Shown one piece after another: positions 46,804 through 55,084 of a stretch of 64,000 bases of DNA. The notes beneath the pieces are model-generated. The model was not told the origin of the DNA and made no database searches. It saw nothing but the letters and a program-made list of their open reading frames with translations. Positions within the stretch are counted from its first letter, which is position 1. Each line of letters starts with the position of its first letter. Source of the DNA: Clostridia bacterium (GTDB taxonomy: Bacteria > Bacillota > Clostridia > Oscillospirales > Acutalibacteraceae); contig JAFVSK010000010.1 in NCBI GenBank assembly GCA_017503785.1, forward strand, positions 59,640 to 123,639, in the 5' to 3' direction. Both the position numbers and the translations under genes were made by a program.

Positions 46804-46837
46804 CACATTCTCAAAAGGTACACCTTTTGAGAATGTG
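46804..46837. repeat. Invertase crossover site, left (34-bp perfect palindrome, core AC)
   Basis: Arms of 16 bp are perfect complements around the dinucleotide AC (46820-46821). The inner 18 bp, CAAAAGGT-AC-ACCTTTTG, is the exact reverse complement of the inner 18 bp of the right site at 46941-46974. Confidence 0.8.
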
Positions 46838-46940
46838 CCCAAAAACAACTTAAGAATCAAAATCTCTTTCCAAAATCTTCAAAATATCGCCAAAAAGGGT
46901 TGCAAATAGAGGCTTGTTGTGATAAAATATACGATGTGTA
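46838..46940. promoter_or_regulatory. Putative invertible promoter segment
   Basis: The 103 bp between the two crossover sites is A+T-rich, has no open frame and contains one strong promoter (46900-46928). On the opposite strand I see no promoter of similar quality, so only one orientation would transcribe the surface operon. Confidence 0.7.
46900..46928 (+). promoter_or_regulatory. Promoter inside the invertible segment, currently pointing away from the surface operon
   Basis: TTGCAA (46900-46905), 17-bp spacer, TAAAAT (46923-46928) with an extended -10 TG. The predicted start is near 46935, just before the right palindrome. After inversion the same promoter would face the DUF2971 gene with a start near 46843. 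Confidence 0.75.
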
Positions 46941-46972
46941 AATAGTTCCAAAAGGTGTACCTTTTGGAACTA

Positions 46973-46974
<2 letters not shown>
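46941..46974. repeat. Invertase crossover site, right (34-bp perfect palindrome, core GT)
   Basis: Arms of 16 bp are perfect complements around GT (46957-46958). It overlaps the stop codon of the invertase. On the plus strand it is followed by ATTTTTTAA, so it would also act as a terminator for the promoter at 46900-46928. Confidence 0.8.
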
Positions 46975-47605
<631 letters not shown>

Positions 47606-47640
47606 TTATAAGATTTCTCTCCAACTCTACAAATCGATAC

Positions 47641-47682
47641 AAAAAAGCAGAGATAACATAACAAGTCATCTCTGCTTAAATT
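47641..47682 (-). terminator. Terminator of the CAP-domain lipoprotein gene
   Basis: Minus strand AAGCAGAGAT and complement around a 13-base loop, followed by TTTTTT. Confidence 0.8.
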
Positions 47683-47704
47683 AGTTTTTATTCGGTTTGG
47701 ATTT

Positions 47705-48562
47705 TTAATTGTTTTTTAACGATTCGGTATTTTGCATAGTCACCTCAATCGCGCAGTACCACATATCGCTTTCATAGATAACTCCCACGGCGATATAGGT
47801 ATATTCTGATGAGCCGATATAGTTCCAATGACTTGGACTGTTTTTCACAAGAGAAGCCAGTTTAAAAGCGACCTCATCAACTGTACCAACATAACCAGCT
47901 TTAGCGATTGCTTCGCGGGCGTTGGCACTGTAATATGGCTCACCTCTGCCACCAAAAACACCGGGATCTACGTATTCTCCATACTGAAGCGCAGTCGCCG
48001 CCGCACGCTGATCTGCAGTGCTGTGCGCAAAGTTTGATATTAACTGTCGGCTTCGATATCTTGCATATTCAGCAAGTCCCGGCAAATAGATAGCCGGTTC
48101 TTCACGAAATTCATTGATATAATACAGCACGCGATTAGCCACCTCCAAAGAATCCTCTTTCCCTGCACGCACAATTATTGGAACAGTTTGAGATTCCGTC
48201 TCTTGTGGAATAGCGGTGCTCTGCGAACTGTTATGAATGGTCGAATCCTTGCTCGCAACCAAATTGTCAGAATCCAATGACTGCGAAGGAAGTGTTTCCT
48301 TCGCGGTTGTTTCTTCTTGGCTCTCTTCATCCCGGATTTCTGATGCCACAGGAATATGTACTGTATTATCATCTCGGTCTGGAATTGTTGTACTTTCTGC
48401 ACTATCTTCAGATGTGACAGCTTGATTCTCGGCACCTTTTATCTCAGTTTGTGAAACTGAGACTGTAGATTCCTCAACCGGAATTTCACCCGTCCCCGGA
48501 CCAAACTTCGAACACCCTGATACCAGCAGAACAAAGAAAATCACTACAAACAACTTTTTCAT
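47705..48562 (-). CDS. CAP-domain (SCP/PR-1-like) lipoprotein
   Basis: The 285-residue protein has a lipoprotein signal (KKLFVVIFFVLLVSGC, lipid-modified Cys at residue 16), a Ser/Thr/Glu-rich linker (about 20-125) and a CAP domain (about 140-280) starting VANRVLYYINEFREEPAIYL and containing NFAHSTADQRAA and SPSHWNYIGSSEYTYIAVGV. CAP domains occur in secreted bacterial proteins of mostly unknown function. AAAAGGAGATT precedes the ATG at 48562. A terminator lies 25 bp upstream of the start and a structured leader lies further up, so expression appears to be controlled by RNA folding. Confidence 0.85.
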   Translation of the reverse strand: MKKLFVVIFFVLLVSGCSKFGPGTGEIPVEESTVSVSQTEIKGAENQAVTSEDSAESTTIPDRDDNTVHIPVASEIRDEESQEETTAKETLPSQSLDSDNLVASKDSTIHNSSQSTAIPQETESQTVPIIVRAGKEDSLEVANRVLYYINEFREEPAIYLPGLAEYARYRSRQLISNFAHSTADQRAAATALQYGEYVDPGVFGGRGEPYYSANAREAIAKAGYVGTVDEVAFKLASLVKNSPSHWNYIGSSEYTYIAVGVIYESDMWYCAIEVTMQNTESLKNN

Positions 48563-48586
48563 AACATAATCTCCTTTTCGTGAAAT

Positions 48587-48632
48587 AAAAAAGCCGAAAG
48601 GTCTGCAAAAAAAGCAGAGCCAATGTATCGGC
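48587..48632 (-). terminator. Leader terminator upstream of the CAP lipoprotein gene
   Basis: Minus strand GCCGA...TCTGC-T7-GCAGA...TCGGC followed by TTTTTTATTT. It is placed before the ribosome binding site and would stop transcription unless the competing pairing with 48671-48686 forms. Confidence 0.75.
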
Positions 48633-48670
48633 ATTTGGGTGTCTCATCCGATTATTGACTCTGTAATAAT

Positions 48671-48686
48671 TGCAGCCTCTCGGCTA
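48671..48686 (-). promoter_or_regulatory. Predicted antiterminator strand
   Basis: Minus strand AGCCGAGAGGCTGC can pair with GCAGACCTTTCGGCT of the terminator's 3' side over about 14 pairs, including one G-U and one bulged A. This pairing excludes the terminator hairpin. Confidence 0.6.
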
Positions 48687-48699
48687 TTTTTTTATTTAA

Positions 48700-48805
48700 C
48701 CTGCGTTATTGTGGATCTGCTCATTGCGCAAATCCGTAACGGTTCCTTATCCTCCCTTGGATAAGTCTAACGCATCTCTTGGCGTACCGAAAGCCTGAAC
48801 GCAGG
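48700..48805 (-). ncRNA. Structured 5' leader RNA, candidate riboswitch aptamer of unrecognised class
   Basis: The transcript would start near 48809. The domain is closed by an 8-bp stem (AACGCAGG on the plus strand at 48798-48805 with CCTGCGTT at 48700-48707). Inside are at least three stems: ACGC/GCGT around CAAGAGAT, CTTATCC/GGATAAG around AAGGGA, and GGATTTGC/GCAGATCC, plus a possible CGGT/ACCG pairing. I compared it mentally with c-di-GMP-I and -II, SAM, lysine, glycine, TPP, ZTP, Mn, fluoride and c-di-AMP consensus elements and found no match. It precedes a terminator/antiterminator, as a riboswitch would. Confidence 0.65.
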
Positions 48806-48815
48806 CTCTATTAAT

Positions 48816-48844
48816 ATTATACCCGAAAATAGCAGAAAAATCAA
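48816..48844 (-). promoter_or_regulatory. Promoter of the leader RNA/CAP lipoprotein gene
   Basis: Minus strand TTGATT (48844-48839), 17-bp spacer, TATAAT (48821-48816), with the predicted start immediately before the leader's first stem. Confidence 0.75.
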
Positions 48845-48988
48845 GCCATTTAGGCACTTTTAGAACCTAAAATCACCGAAATAGTGCCGATTGGGTTCGA
48901 TTTAAAAATTAAACGAAAAGCTTATCAACAAAGAAATGAAAGAACGCAAAATGACTGCCGAAGGAACGGGAAAATCTACGCACTTTTC

Positions 48989-50002
48989 CTATCCAAACAC
49001 AAAATGCGACCGCATTATTTCTCCCAAATTCACACCAACTTGACCTGTATCTATATAATTACTCCTGCAGTCATATATATTCTTACAATTCTTGTGAGAA
49101 AGATACGCGCGTATTATAGGGGCAAAAAGTGCAACGCGACTTTTTTGAAAATAAAAATCCCGATACCTTTCAAGTGAGTTTAGGAAAACGCGGCTGATTC
49201 GTGCTACAAAACGTGCCGGTTTTATAACAATATGCGTATTTGTCTCAGTTCCACGCATTTCGTTCCAAATACGTATAACATCGTCAGACTCAGGTACAGA
49301 ATACTCCTGATCATCCGGATACTGAGCGTTAAAAATGACGCAACCGAAAGAACCTGGAAGGCGGCGGAGGGCAAACGTATTTTGATGCTTTCTCATAAAG
49401 CGCCAAACCTTGGTTTTCTCCCAGTTCCAGCGTTTACCCAAGGTTTCCAAAGTTAGTATGGAACCCTCTTTGCCATACTGAACCGCAGGCGCTGCAAATG
49501 AAAAAGCGTTGCTGAAATCACAGTGCACCGTATGGCACCATAAATCCAGCCACGCATCAGATTCTTCAAAAATATGATTTTGTTCTACTAATCTCTCAGT
49601 TATATTGCGGGGAATGCACAGAAATCCATAACCTTCTGTAACGTAAACTGAGTTTGACATACACTCGCTGCCATCGCAATTATGAACCCAGTCTGGGAGA
49701 GTCAGTTCAAGCTTCTTGGTCTTCTCATCAAGTGTATATGAAACCAATCCCAGTCTGACAAGTTCATCCAACACTGCTAATGCCTTTGTGCGATTCTTGA
49801 TGCCGAGAATGCTTTTTAGTCCGACAACACCACCGGCCCACATACCGGCTTTTACTTCGTTTTCATAACCACAGTATTTGGCGGTGCCTTTTCGGTATGC
49901 CACACGGGAAGCAAGCTTTGCCCAAGCGCCCATCACACCCTTGCCCACAGGCAAATTGTTACGGGGCAGTTTTACCCATTCATAACATAACAAGCATTTC
50001 AT
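48989..50002 (-). CDS. Element-associated winged-helix/replication-initiator-like protein
   Basis: The 337-residue protein belongs to a family that recurs in integrative elements of gut Clostridia: KCLLCYEWVKLPR at the start, RYLKGTAKYCGY-like RKGTAKYCGYENEVKAGMW, a helix-turn-helix-like stretch GLKSILGIKNRTKALAVLDELVRLGLVSY, then WLDLWCHTVHCDFSNAFSF and LGKRWNWEKTKVWRFMRKH. These helices look DNA-binding, like replication initiators or plasmid regulators, but the function is not established. AAAGGAG precedes the ATG. Confidence 0.65.
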   Translation of the reverse strand: MKCLLCYEWVKLPRNNLPVGKGVMGAWAKLASRVAYRKGTAKYCGYENEVKAGMWAGGVVGLKSILGIKNRTKALAVLDELVRLGLVSYTLDEKTKKLELTLPDWVHNCDGSECMSNSVYVTEGYGFLCIPRNITERLVEQNHIFEESDAWLDLWCHTVHCDFSNAFSFAAPAVQYGKEGSILTLETLGKRWNWEKTKVWRFMRKHQNTFALRRLPGSFGCVIFNAQYPDDQEYSVPESDDVIRIWNEMRGTETNTHIVIKPARFVARISRVFLNSLERYRDFYFQKSRVALFAPIIRAYLSHKNCKNIYDCRSNYIDTGQVGVNLGEIMRSHFVFG

Positions 50003-50029
50003 ACTGATTTCTCCTTTCTGTGAGTATAG

Positions 50030-50068
50030 AAAAAGAGCCTTGCTTCATAAAAGAAACAAGACTCTTAG
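50030..50068 (-). terminator. Terminator of the toxin-antitoxin operon
   Basis: Minus strand AAGAGTCTTG...CAAGGCTCTT hairpin followed by TTTCT. Confidence 0.65.
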
Positions 50069-50072
50069 ATTC

Positions 50073-50891
50073 TTAATTAAATTTCTGTCTAGTCAAAATA
50101 CATTCAACTACGCGGTCAGCGATGATACCTCTGTCACGCTGGGCGTAATATTCAAGCATAGGGGTAAGCAATTCAATTATTTCTGCTCTTGTAAGCTTAG
50201 GCATTTTCAGTTGCCCACCATAAAGTGTACGCGCCGTATTCATTTGACGGGTAAAGCTCGTGTTGAACGGACGTGCAACAATATCTTTGATAAGTCCTTT
50301 AGGATCAATATCCATCGGAGAAAACTGAACATTAGATAGCAAGCCTGCTCCGTTATCAAAAATCGGACAGTATTTGAACTTTCCGTTTTGCTCAATTACT
50401 GCTATGTTGTTAAGATGGCGATCATCATTTAAAAACAGAGCATCCACCTCAAAAAGCAATGTGAGATACTGCGGAAACTCTTTAAGCCCTGTATACTCAG
50501 CGGTTGCCTCGGCAAGAAACTGAATGCGCTTTTTATCGCTGCTAAGCCTTTCTAACTTATCTTTAAGTGAAGTGCCAAGCTGACGTGAAAACAAATGGCT
50601 TAGTGTAATAATAGATTGCCCTTCCTTCAAAAAGTTCTTGCTTGAGCACCCCGTTCTATCTCTGCCATGAACATTCAACCGTTCCATTTCATAGCGTGCA
50701 AAAGAAAAAGGTGTATCCATCTCAATATTACTTTTTTCGAGCAGTTTGGATATAACCGTTTCGGTTAATGCCTCATAGCCAAATTGATCAAGCTTATACC
50801 ATTTGTTTGTATCTTTGTCAAACCATTTTTCTTGATTGCCTTTTGAAGAAGTTTCGGCAACCTTTTCGTTGGTTACAAGTTTAACTGTCAT
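50073..50891 (-). CDS. HipA-like kinase, probable toxin
   Basis: The 272-residue protein resembles the short HipA/CtkA-like kinases: LNDDRHLNNIAVIEQNGKF corresponds to the catalytic loop with its aspartate and asparagine, and CPIFDNGAGLL to the metal-binding aspartate motif. It lacks the N-terminal HipA_N subdomain seen in E. coli HipA. The ATG at 50891 has GGGAGG upstream and overlaps the antitoxin stop as ATGA. Proteins of this kind phosphorylate translation factors or tRNA synthetases; the target here is unknown. Confidence 0.75.
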   Translation of the reverse strand: MTVKLVTNEKVAETSSKGNQEKWFDKDTNKWYKLDQFGYEALTETVISKLLEKSNIEMDTPFSFARYEMERLNVHGRDRTGCSSKNFLKEGQSIITLSHLFSRQLGTSLKDKLERLSSDKKRIQFLAEATAEYTGLKEFPQYLTLLFEVDALFLNDDRHLNNIAVIEQNGKFKYCPIFDNGAGLLSNVQFSPMDIDPKGLIKDIVARPFNTSFTRQMNTARTLYGGQLKMPKLTRAEIIELLTPMLEYYAQRDRGIIADRVVECILTRQKFN

Positions 50892-51421
50892 TCTATTACC
50901 TCCCATTTAAGCCATTGATTGTCTTCTGCCATTCTGCCATTTGTTTTCTTGATAATTTCAAGCGGCTCATAACTTTCCACACCGATTGTCTCCAAATACT
51001 CTCTAATACCGCTGCGACTTTGGGGTACACAACGTTCCTCTAAGAAGTTCTGAAAATCTTCCCAAGTAGGTGCCTCGTTTTTACCAAATGCGGTTTTAAC
51101 AATATTCTCGGTTGTATTTTCTACTGACAAGGTTTCTTCCGTAAAGTCAGCAATAATTTTGGTGCACAAAATCTCTCCGTCATAAAACTCAAATTTTACA
51201 AGCTTATGACCGAGCGGTTTTTTCTTTTCTAAAAATTCATCCATAGACAAATGAGGTGAAATAATAATCCTTTCACCGTCAAATGCAATTTCCATTTTGG
51301 AATCCGTGAGACTGAGTTCGGCAATCCATTTGCTCGGCAAAGACACCTTATAGGTTTTGGAATCCTTACTTGCGGTGCCGCCCGCCTTGCCTACAATTAA
51401 TTTTGCTATTCGTCTTTCCAT
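50888..51421 (-). CDS. AbrB/MazE-type DNA-binding protein, probable antitoxin
   Basis: The 177-residue protein has an N-terminal SpoVT/AbrB-like swapped-hairpin segment (YKVSLPSKWIAELSLTDSKM, then IAFDGERIIISPH) and an acidic C-terminal part that could cover the kinase. I start at the ATG at 51421 rather than 45 bp upstream, which would include the promoter -10. It is directly upstream of and coupled to the HipA-like gene, and a palindromic operator lies in its promoter, so autoregulation is likely. Confidence 0.7.
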   Translation of the reverse strand: MERRIAKLIVGKAGGTASKDSKTYKVSLPSKWIAELSLTDSKMEIAFDGERIIISPHLSMDEFLEKKKPLGHKLVKFEFYDGEILCTKIIADFTEETLSVENTTENIVKTAFGKNEAPTWEDFQNFLEERCVPQSRSGIREYLETIGVESYEPLEIIKKTNGRMAEDNQWLKWEVIE

Positions 51422-51437
51422 AACTATCACCATAAGA

Positions 51438-51466
51438 ATTATAACATATTCGTAACGAATAGTCAA
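51438..51466 (-). promoter_or_regulatory. Promoter and palindromic operator of the toxin-antitoxin operon
   Basis: Minus strand TTGACT (51466-51461), 17-bp spacer, TATAAT (51443-51438). The spacer contains the palindrome ATTCGT-A-ACGAAT (51448-51460), well placed for repression by the antitoxin. Confidence 0.75.
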
Positions 51467-51624
51467 GGTTTTAGCTTTAAGATGAGATATGTATTTTAGT
51501 GGTTCGATTAGTCTACGTATTTAATAGATTTTGTTGGAGGCATCAACCTCCTAAATTTTGGAAAATGTCGAAAAACCGCTATTTTACGCGATTCTTTAAT
51601 AACACTTGGGAACATCAAGGGAGG

Positions 51625-51650
51625 TTGGCGTAACCCTGAAGCAGGGCTAC
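51625..51650. other. attR-type junction
   Basis: Element ...GGCGTAACC-CT meets chromosomal GAAGCAGGGCTAC. The two junction flanks GGTGTTCCTCT (left) and GGCGTAACCCT (right) agree at 7 of 11 positions, typical of attB/attP half-sites. Confidence 0.7.
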
Positions 51651-51740
51651 AACGGCGACTTGACCGCGAAGCAGGCCGGTTCGATCGGTGGCCAGATGGT
51701 CAAGAAAATGATCCAGCAGTACGAGAACAGCCTGAAGTAA
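51636..51740 (+). pseudogene. Alpha/beta-type small acid-soluble spore protein, 3' fragment
   Basis: Reading from the CT at 51636 gives LKQGYNGDLTAKQAGSIGG... and ends MIQQYENSLK with a stop at 51738-51740. This is the C-terminal helix and conserved glycine motif of alpha/beta SASPs, which continues the 5' fragment at 34369 exactly. It has no start codon of its own with a plausible ribosome binding site, so it should be silent unless the element excises. Confidence 0.92.
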
Positions 51741-51754
51741 TTCACGCTTTCTCA

Positions 51755-51788
51755 AAACGCCCCGTCGGCACTGCCGACGGGGCGTTTC
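51755..51788 (+). terminator. Terminator of the SASP gene
   Basis: AAAACGCCCCGTCGGCA with its complement, followed by TTTCTC. Confidence 0.8.
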
Positions 51789-51800
51789 TCTGTGAATTGG

Positions 51801-52751
51801 TTATACCCACCATTGGGCGCGGGGTTGTTCGGTGATGAGGATCTCTTTCATAAACGAAACGGCTTTTTCCAAGCCTTCGCGCACCGACATTAGCAAATCC
51901 TCGTGTTCGATGCTGATGGCGCCGTCGTAGCCGATGATGCGCAGGGTGGAGATGATATCGCGCCACGCCTCGGTGCCGGTTCCGTAGCCGATGGTGCGGA
52001 ACTGCCAGCTCTTATCGGCAATATCCTCGGCAAGATTGAGCACACCGTTTTTAGCAACGTTCGCTGCATACAGCTTGGTATCCTTGGCGTGGAAATGATA
52101 CACTGCGCCTTTCAGTTCACGCAGCGCCATGCAGGGATCCATTCCCTGCCAAATGAGGTGGCTGGGGTCGAAGTTGGCACCGATGATGGGGCCGATGGCC
52201 TCGCGCAGTTTAAGCAGCGTTGCGGGGTTGTACACGCAAAAACCGGGATGCAGCTCCAAGGCGATACGCTCCACACCGTACTGCTGTGCGAACGCGACCG
52301 CCTTTTTCCAATACGGGATCACAACCTCGTTCCACTGATAGTCGAGCACCTCGGTGGCACCGCCGGGCAACACCCAGTTGATATGCTTGGATTCGGGCGA
52401 GTCACCCGGACAGCCCGAAAAGGTAACCACCGTTTTCACACCCAGCTTTTGTGCCAAGCGGCAGGTCTGCTCAAAGGCGCGATGGTCGGCCTCGGCAATC
52501 GCCTTATCGGGATGCACGGCATTGCCGTGGCAAGACAAGGCACTGATGGTGAGCTCGTTACGAGCCAGCGACGCTTTTAACGCTTCCAGCGCCGCCTCGT
52601 CATTCAGCAGCACTTCGGGGTTGCAGTGGCACGGATTGGTCCAGCCGCCCGTGCCCAGCTCGACCGTCTGCACGCCCAAACTATGCAGGTAGGCAAACGC
52701 CTCGTCGGCGGTCATTTCGTTCAGCAATACCGTTAAAACACCTAATTTCAT
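51801..52751 (-). CDS. Sugar phosphate isomerase/epimerase, xylose-isomerase-like TIM barrel
   Basis: The 316-residue protein has the AP-endonuclease-2/xylose-isomerase-like barrel pattern: GVQTVELGTGGW near the start, ALSCHGNAVHP, ALELHPGFCVYN, ANFDPSHLIWQG, and the ending YDGAISIEHEDLLMS with metal ligands. Such enzymes act on inositol- or ketose-related substrates. Start at 52751 overlaps the stop of the preceding dehydrogenase as ATGA. It is the last gene of a three-gene catabolic operon. Confidence 0.85.
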   Translation of the reverse strand: MKLGVLTVLLNEMTADEAFAYLHSLGVQTVELGTGGWTNPCHCNPEVLLNDEAALEALKASLARNELTISALSCHGNAVHPDKAIAEADHRAFEQTCRLAQKLGVKTVVTFSGCPGDSPESKHINWVLPGGATEVLDYQWNEVVIPYWKKAVAFAQQYGVERIALELHPGFCVYNPATLLKLREAIGPIIGANFDPSHLIWQGMDPCMALRELKGAVYHFHAKDTKLYAANVAKNGVLNLAEDIADKSWQFRTIGYGTGTEAWRDIISTLRIIGYDGAISIEHEDLLMSVREGLEKAVSFMKEILITEQPRAQWWV

Positions 52752-53812
52752 TGCGGTTCCTCCCACGTAATTACTTGATTGCTCTCCGCCGAGGTGAACA
52801 CGGTTTCCATCAGTTTCATTACCCGCTTGACCTCGTCGTGCTTGACGATAAGCTCGGCGCGACCCTCGGCGGTGTCGCGCACGTTGCGGTAAAATTCGTG
52901 AATATCACCCTCTACCGCGGGCAGCGGGTATTCACGAATGGTTTCGTTGGTGCGGGGCGCCATGGTTTTGGTGAGACCGGCAGCAGTGACCACGGGCACG
53001 GCATCGCGCTTTTCCCAATCGGACACCATAACGATCTTGCCGTTTAAGTTCCAGTCCTCCACAATGGCGCTGCCGTTTTCGCCCGCAACATACCAGCGCG
53101 GCAACGCGATGAAATGGCTGGTACCCACCTCAATATGTGTGCGCAGGCCGCCCTCGAATTGCAGTAAAATCTTAAAACCGTCTTCACATTCCTCGTTGGT
53201 GACGTTATCGAACTGAGCGTACACCGTTTGCAGAGCGCGATCACCCGCAATGAGCAGGATCTGATCGAGCAAATGTACACCCCAATCCAACACCATACCG
53301 CCACCGTGGCGTTTTTTGTTGCGCCAGTCGCCGGGGATCCCGCGTGAGCCGTGCACACGCGATTCGATGGTAAAGATCGGACCCAAGGTGTTTTCGTCCA
53401 CCAGCCGCTTCACAATGCGATAATCGTGATCCCAGCGGCGGTTTTGATGCACCGTAAACACACGATCACACGCGGCCGCGGTGTCGATCATGGTTTGCAG
53501 CTCGGCGCTGTTCATTGCCACCGGCTTTTCGCAAACCACGTGCTTCCCCGCGCGCAGGGCGGCGCAGGTCATTTCGCAGTGGATGTCGTTGGGAATCGCC
53601 ACAGTCACCACTTGCACGCGCGCATCGGCCCACAGCTCATCGAGCGAAGCGTAGGCGTGAATACCGACCTCCTCCGCAGCGGCAGCGCGCTTTGGGTCGA
53701 TATCATAAATACCGCACAGCGTAAATTCCTCGGGCATTTCCAGCAGGCGTTGGGTGTGCCAGCCGCCCATGCCACCGTAGCCGATAACGGCTACTCCACA
53801 GGTTTTGTTCAT
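52748..53812 (-). CDS. Gfo/Idh/MocA family oxidoreductase (1)
   Basis: The 354-residue protein has the NAD-binding GYGGMGGWHTQRL motif, HVVCEKPVAMN with the catalytic lysine of this family, and DWGVHLLDQILLI with the histidine/aspartate region in the C-terminal sheet domain. These enzymes oxidise sugars, inositols or their derivatives. It follows the second dehydrogenase by 16 bp. Confidence 0.9.
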   Translation of the reverse strand: MNKTCGVAVIGYGGMGGWHTQRLLEMPEEFTLCGIYDIDPKRAAAAEEVGIHAYASLDELWADARVQVVTVAIPNDIHCEMTCAALRAGKHVVCEKPVAMNSAELQTMIDTAAACDRVFTVHQNRRWDHDYRIVKRLVDENTLGPIFTIESRVHGSRGIPGDWRNKKRHGGGMVLDWGVHLLDQILLIAGDRALQTVYAQFDNVTNEECEDGFKILLQFEGGLRTHIEVGTSHFIALPRWYVAGENGSAIVEDWNLNGKIVMVSDWEKRDAVPVVTAAGLTKTMAPRTNETIREYPLPAVEGDIHEFYRNVRDTAEGRAELIVKHDEVKRVMKLMETVFTSAESNQVITWEEPQ

Positions 53813-53828
53813 ATCTGTGATGCTCCTA

Positions 53829-54965
53829 TCAGATCTCGGGAATGGCGATTTCGACCTCGCGGCCTGCTTCGGCCGATTTCATTACGCCGTCAATAATGGC
53901 TTGGTTATACAAGATCTGTGCCGACGGCACGGGGGCTTCGCCGCCGTTACGCACGGCATCCAGGAACGAAGCCAGCTTTTCATAGAAAATACCCTCAGGC
54001 TTGTTCTCAAGCAGCGGGATCTCATGCTGTACCTGCTGGCCGGCAACGTCTTTATACAATACCATCGGGCCACCCACCGTGCCGTTCCAGCATTCGGTGG
54101 AGGGAATACGCAAGCCGCCCTCGGTACCGAGAATGATGGTATCGCCCGGGGTGTCCATGTGCATGGCCCAGGAAATGCGGAAATCGAGAATAACGTCGCC
54201 CTCCAAGCGAATGAAGGCGGCGGCGAAATCGTCAACGTCGAAACGAGCAGCGTCGGCACCGTTGTATTTGGGATTGGCGCCGAAGAACGCCGACTTATAA
54301 CCGCTGACCGTGAGCGGCTTGGGATAGCCAATGGCATTGAGCACCATATCCAGCGAATAGCAGCCGATATCGCCCAACGCGCCGATACCGGCAGTTTTTT
54401 GTTCAATAAAGGTACTGTTGGGAATACCGCGACGGCGGCCGCCACCGGTTTGAATGTAATACACACGGCCCAGCTCGCCCGATTCGACGATCTTTTTGAT
54501 CATCTTCATGTTGGCATCCATACGCGGCTGGAAGCCCAACGACAAGATCTTACCGTTTGCCTTTTCGGCGCGCATAACGGCAACCGCTTCGTCCAGCGTG
54601 ACGGTGAACGGCTTTTCCAGCAGCACGTGCACACCGTGATTCAGCGCTTCAATGGCACACTCGGCATGGGTGGCGTTATAGGTGCAGATGTACACGGCAT
54701 CCAGTTTTTCGGCATCCAGCATAGCTTTATGGTCGGGATAGAAGTTTACGCCTTCAAAGCCGAATTTTTTCATAAACTTCTCGGCTTTGCCGGGAACAAG
54801 GTCGGCCGCCGCGACAAATTTTGCACCCGGAAGGGTTTGCATTACCATAGCATACGATTCAGCGATCCATCCGGTACCGATGAGACCGATGCGCAGCTCC
54901 GTTTGCGGTGCAGCTTGCTCCACATCGGCAGTGGGAGTGAATTGATTTAAAACAGCATCTGACAT
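53829..54965 (-). CDS. Gfo/Idh/MocA family oxidoreductase (2)
   Basis: The 378-residue protein opens with a 25-residue extension and then LRIGLIGTGWIAESYA (nucleotide-binding), HVLLEKPFTVTLDEA, and GALGDIGCYSLDMVLNAIG for the C-terminal catalytic region. AGGAGGG precedes the ATG. It is the first gene of the operon and is divergent from the AraC regulator. Two paralogous dehydrogenases plus an epimerase suggest oxidation-isomerisation-reduction of a sugar or inositol, but the substrate is not shown. Confidence 0.9.
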   Translation of the reverse strand: MSDAVLNQFTPTADVEQAAPQTELRIGLIGTGWIAESYAMVMQTLPGAKFVAAADLVPGKAEKFMKKFGFEGVNFYPDHKAMLDAEKLDAVYICTYNATHAECAIEALNHGVHVLLEKPFTVTLDEAVAVMRAEKANGKILSLGFQPRMDANMKMIKKIVESGELGRVYYIQTGGGRRRGIPNSTFIEQKTAGIGALGDIGCYSLDMVLNAIGYPKPLTVSGYKSAFFGANPKYNGADAARFDVDDFAAAFIRLEGDVILDFRISWAMHMDTPGDTIILGTEGGLRIPSTECWNGTVGGPMVLYKDVAGQQVQHEIPLLENKPEGIFYEKLASFLDAVRNGGEAPVPSAQILYNQAIIDGVMKSAEAGREVEIAIPEI

Positions 54966-55084
54966 AAATTAACCCTCCTAAATTTTCATTATCTAATTGT
55001 ATTTTACAAAATGCTGTGATAAAATACTAGGTAGTTTTACAAGAAAATGTAGACAAATTTTGCTGTTTATCGGAGTTGGTCATC
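54966..55084. promoter_or_regulatory. Divergent control region between the dehydrogenase operon and araC-type gene
   Basis: It contains the similar motifs ATTTTACAAAA (55005-55015) and GTTTTACAAG (55034-55043), which could be regulator half-sites, and an extended -10 (TGTGATAAAAT) pointing toward the AraC gene at about 55014-55026. No full -35/-10 pair is convincing for the other strand. Confidence 0.35.

Noticed and set aside
48700-48805. Known riboswitch classes (c-di-GMP, SAM, glycine, lysine, TPP, Mn, ZTP, fluoride, c-di-AMP)
   Set aside because: None of the conserved core motifs I remember for these classes is present, so I left the leader unclassified.
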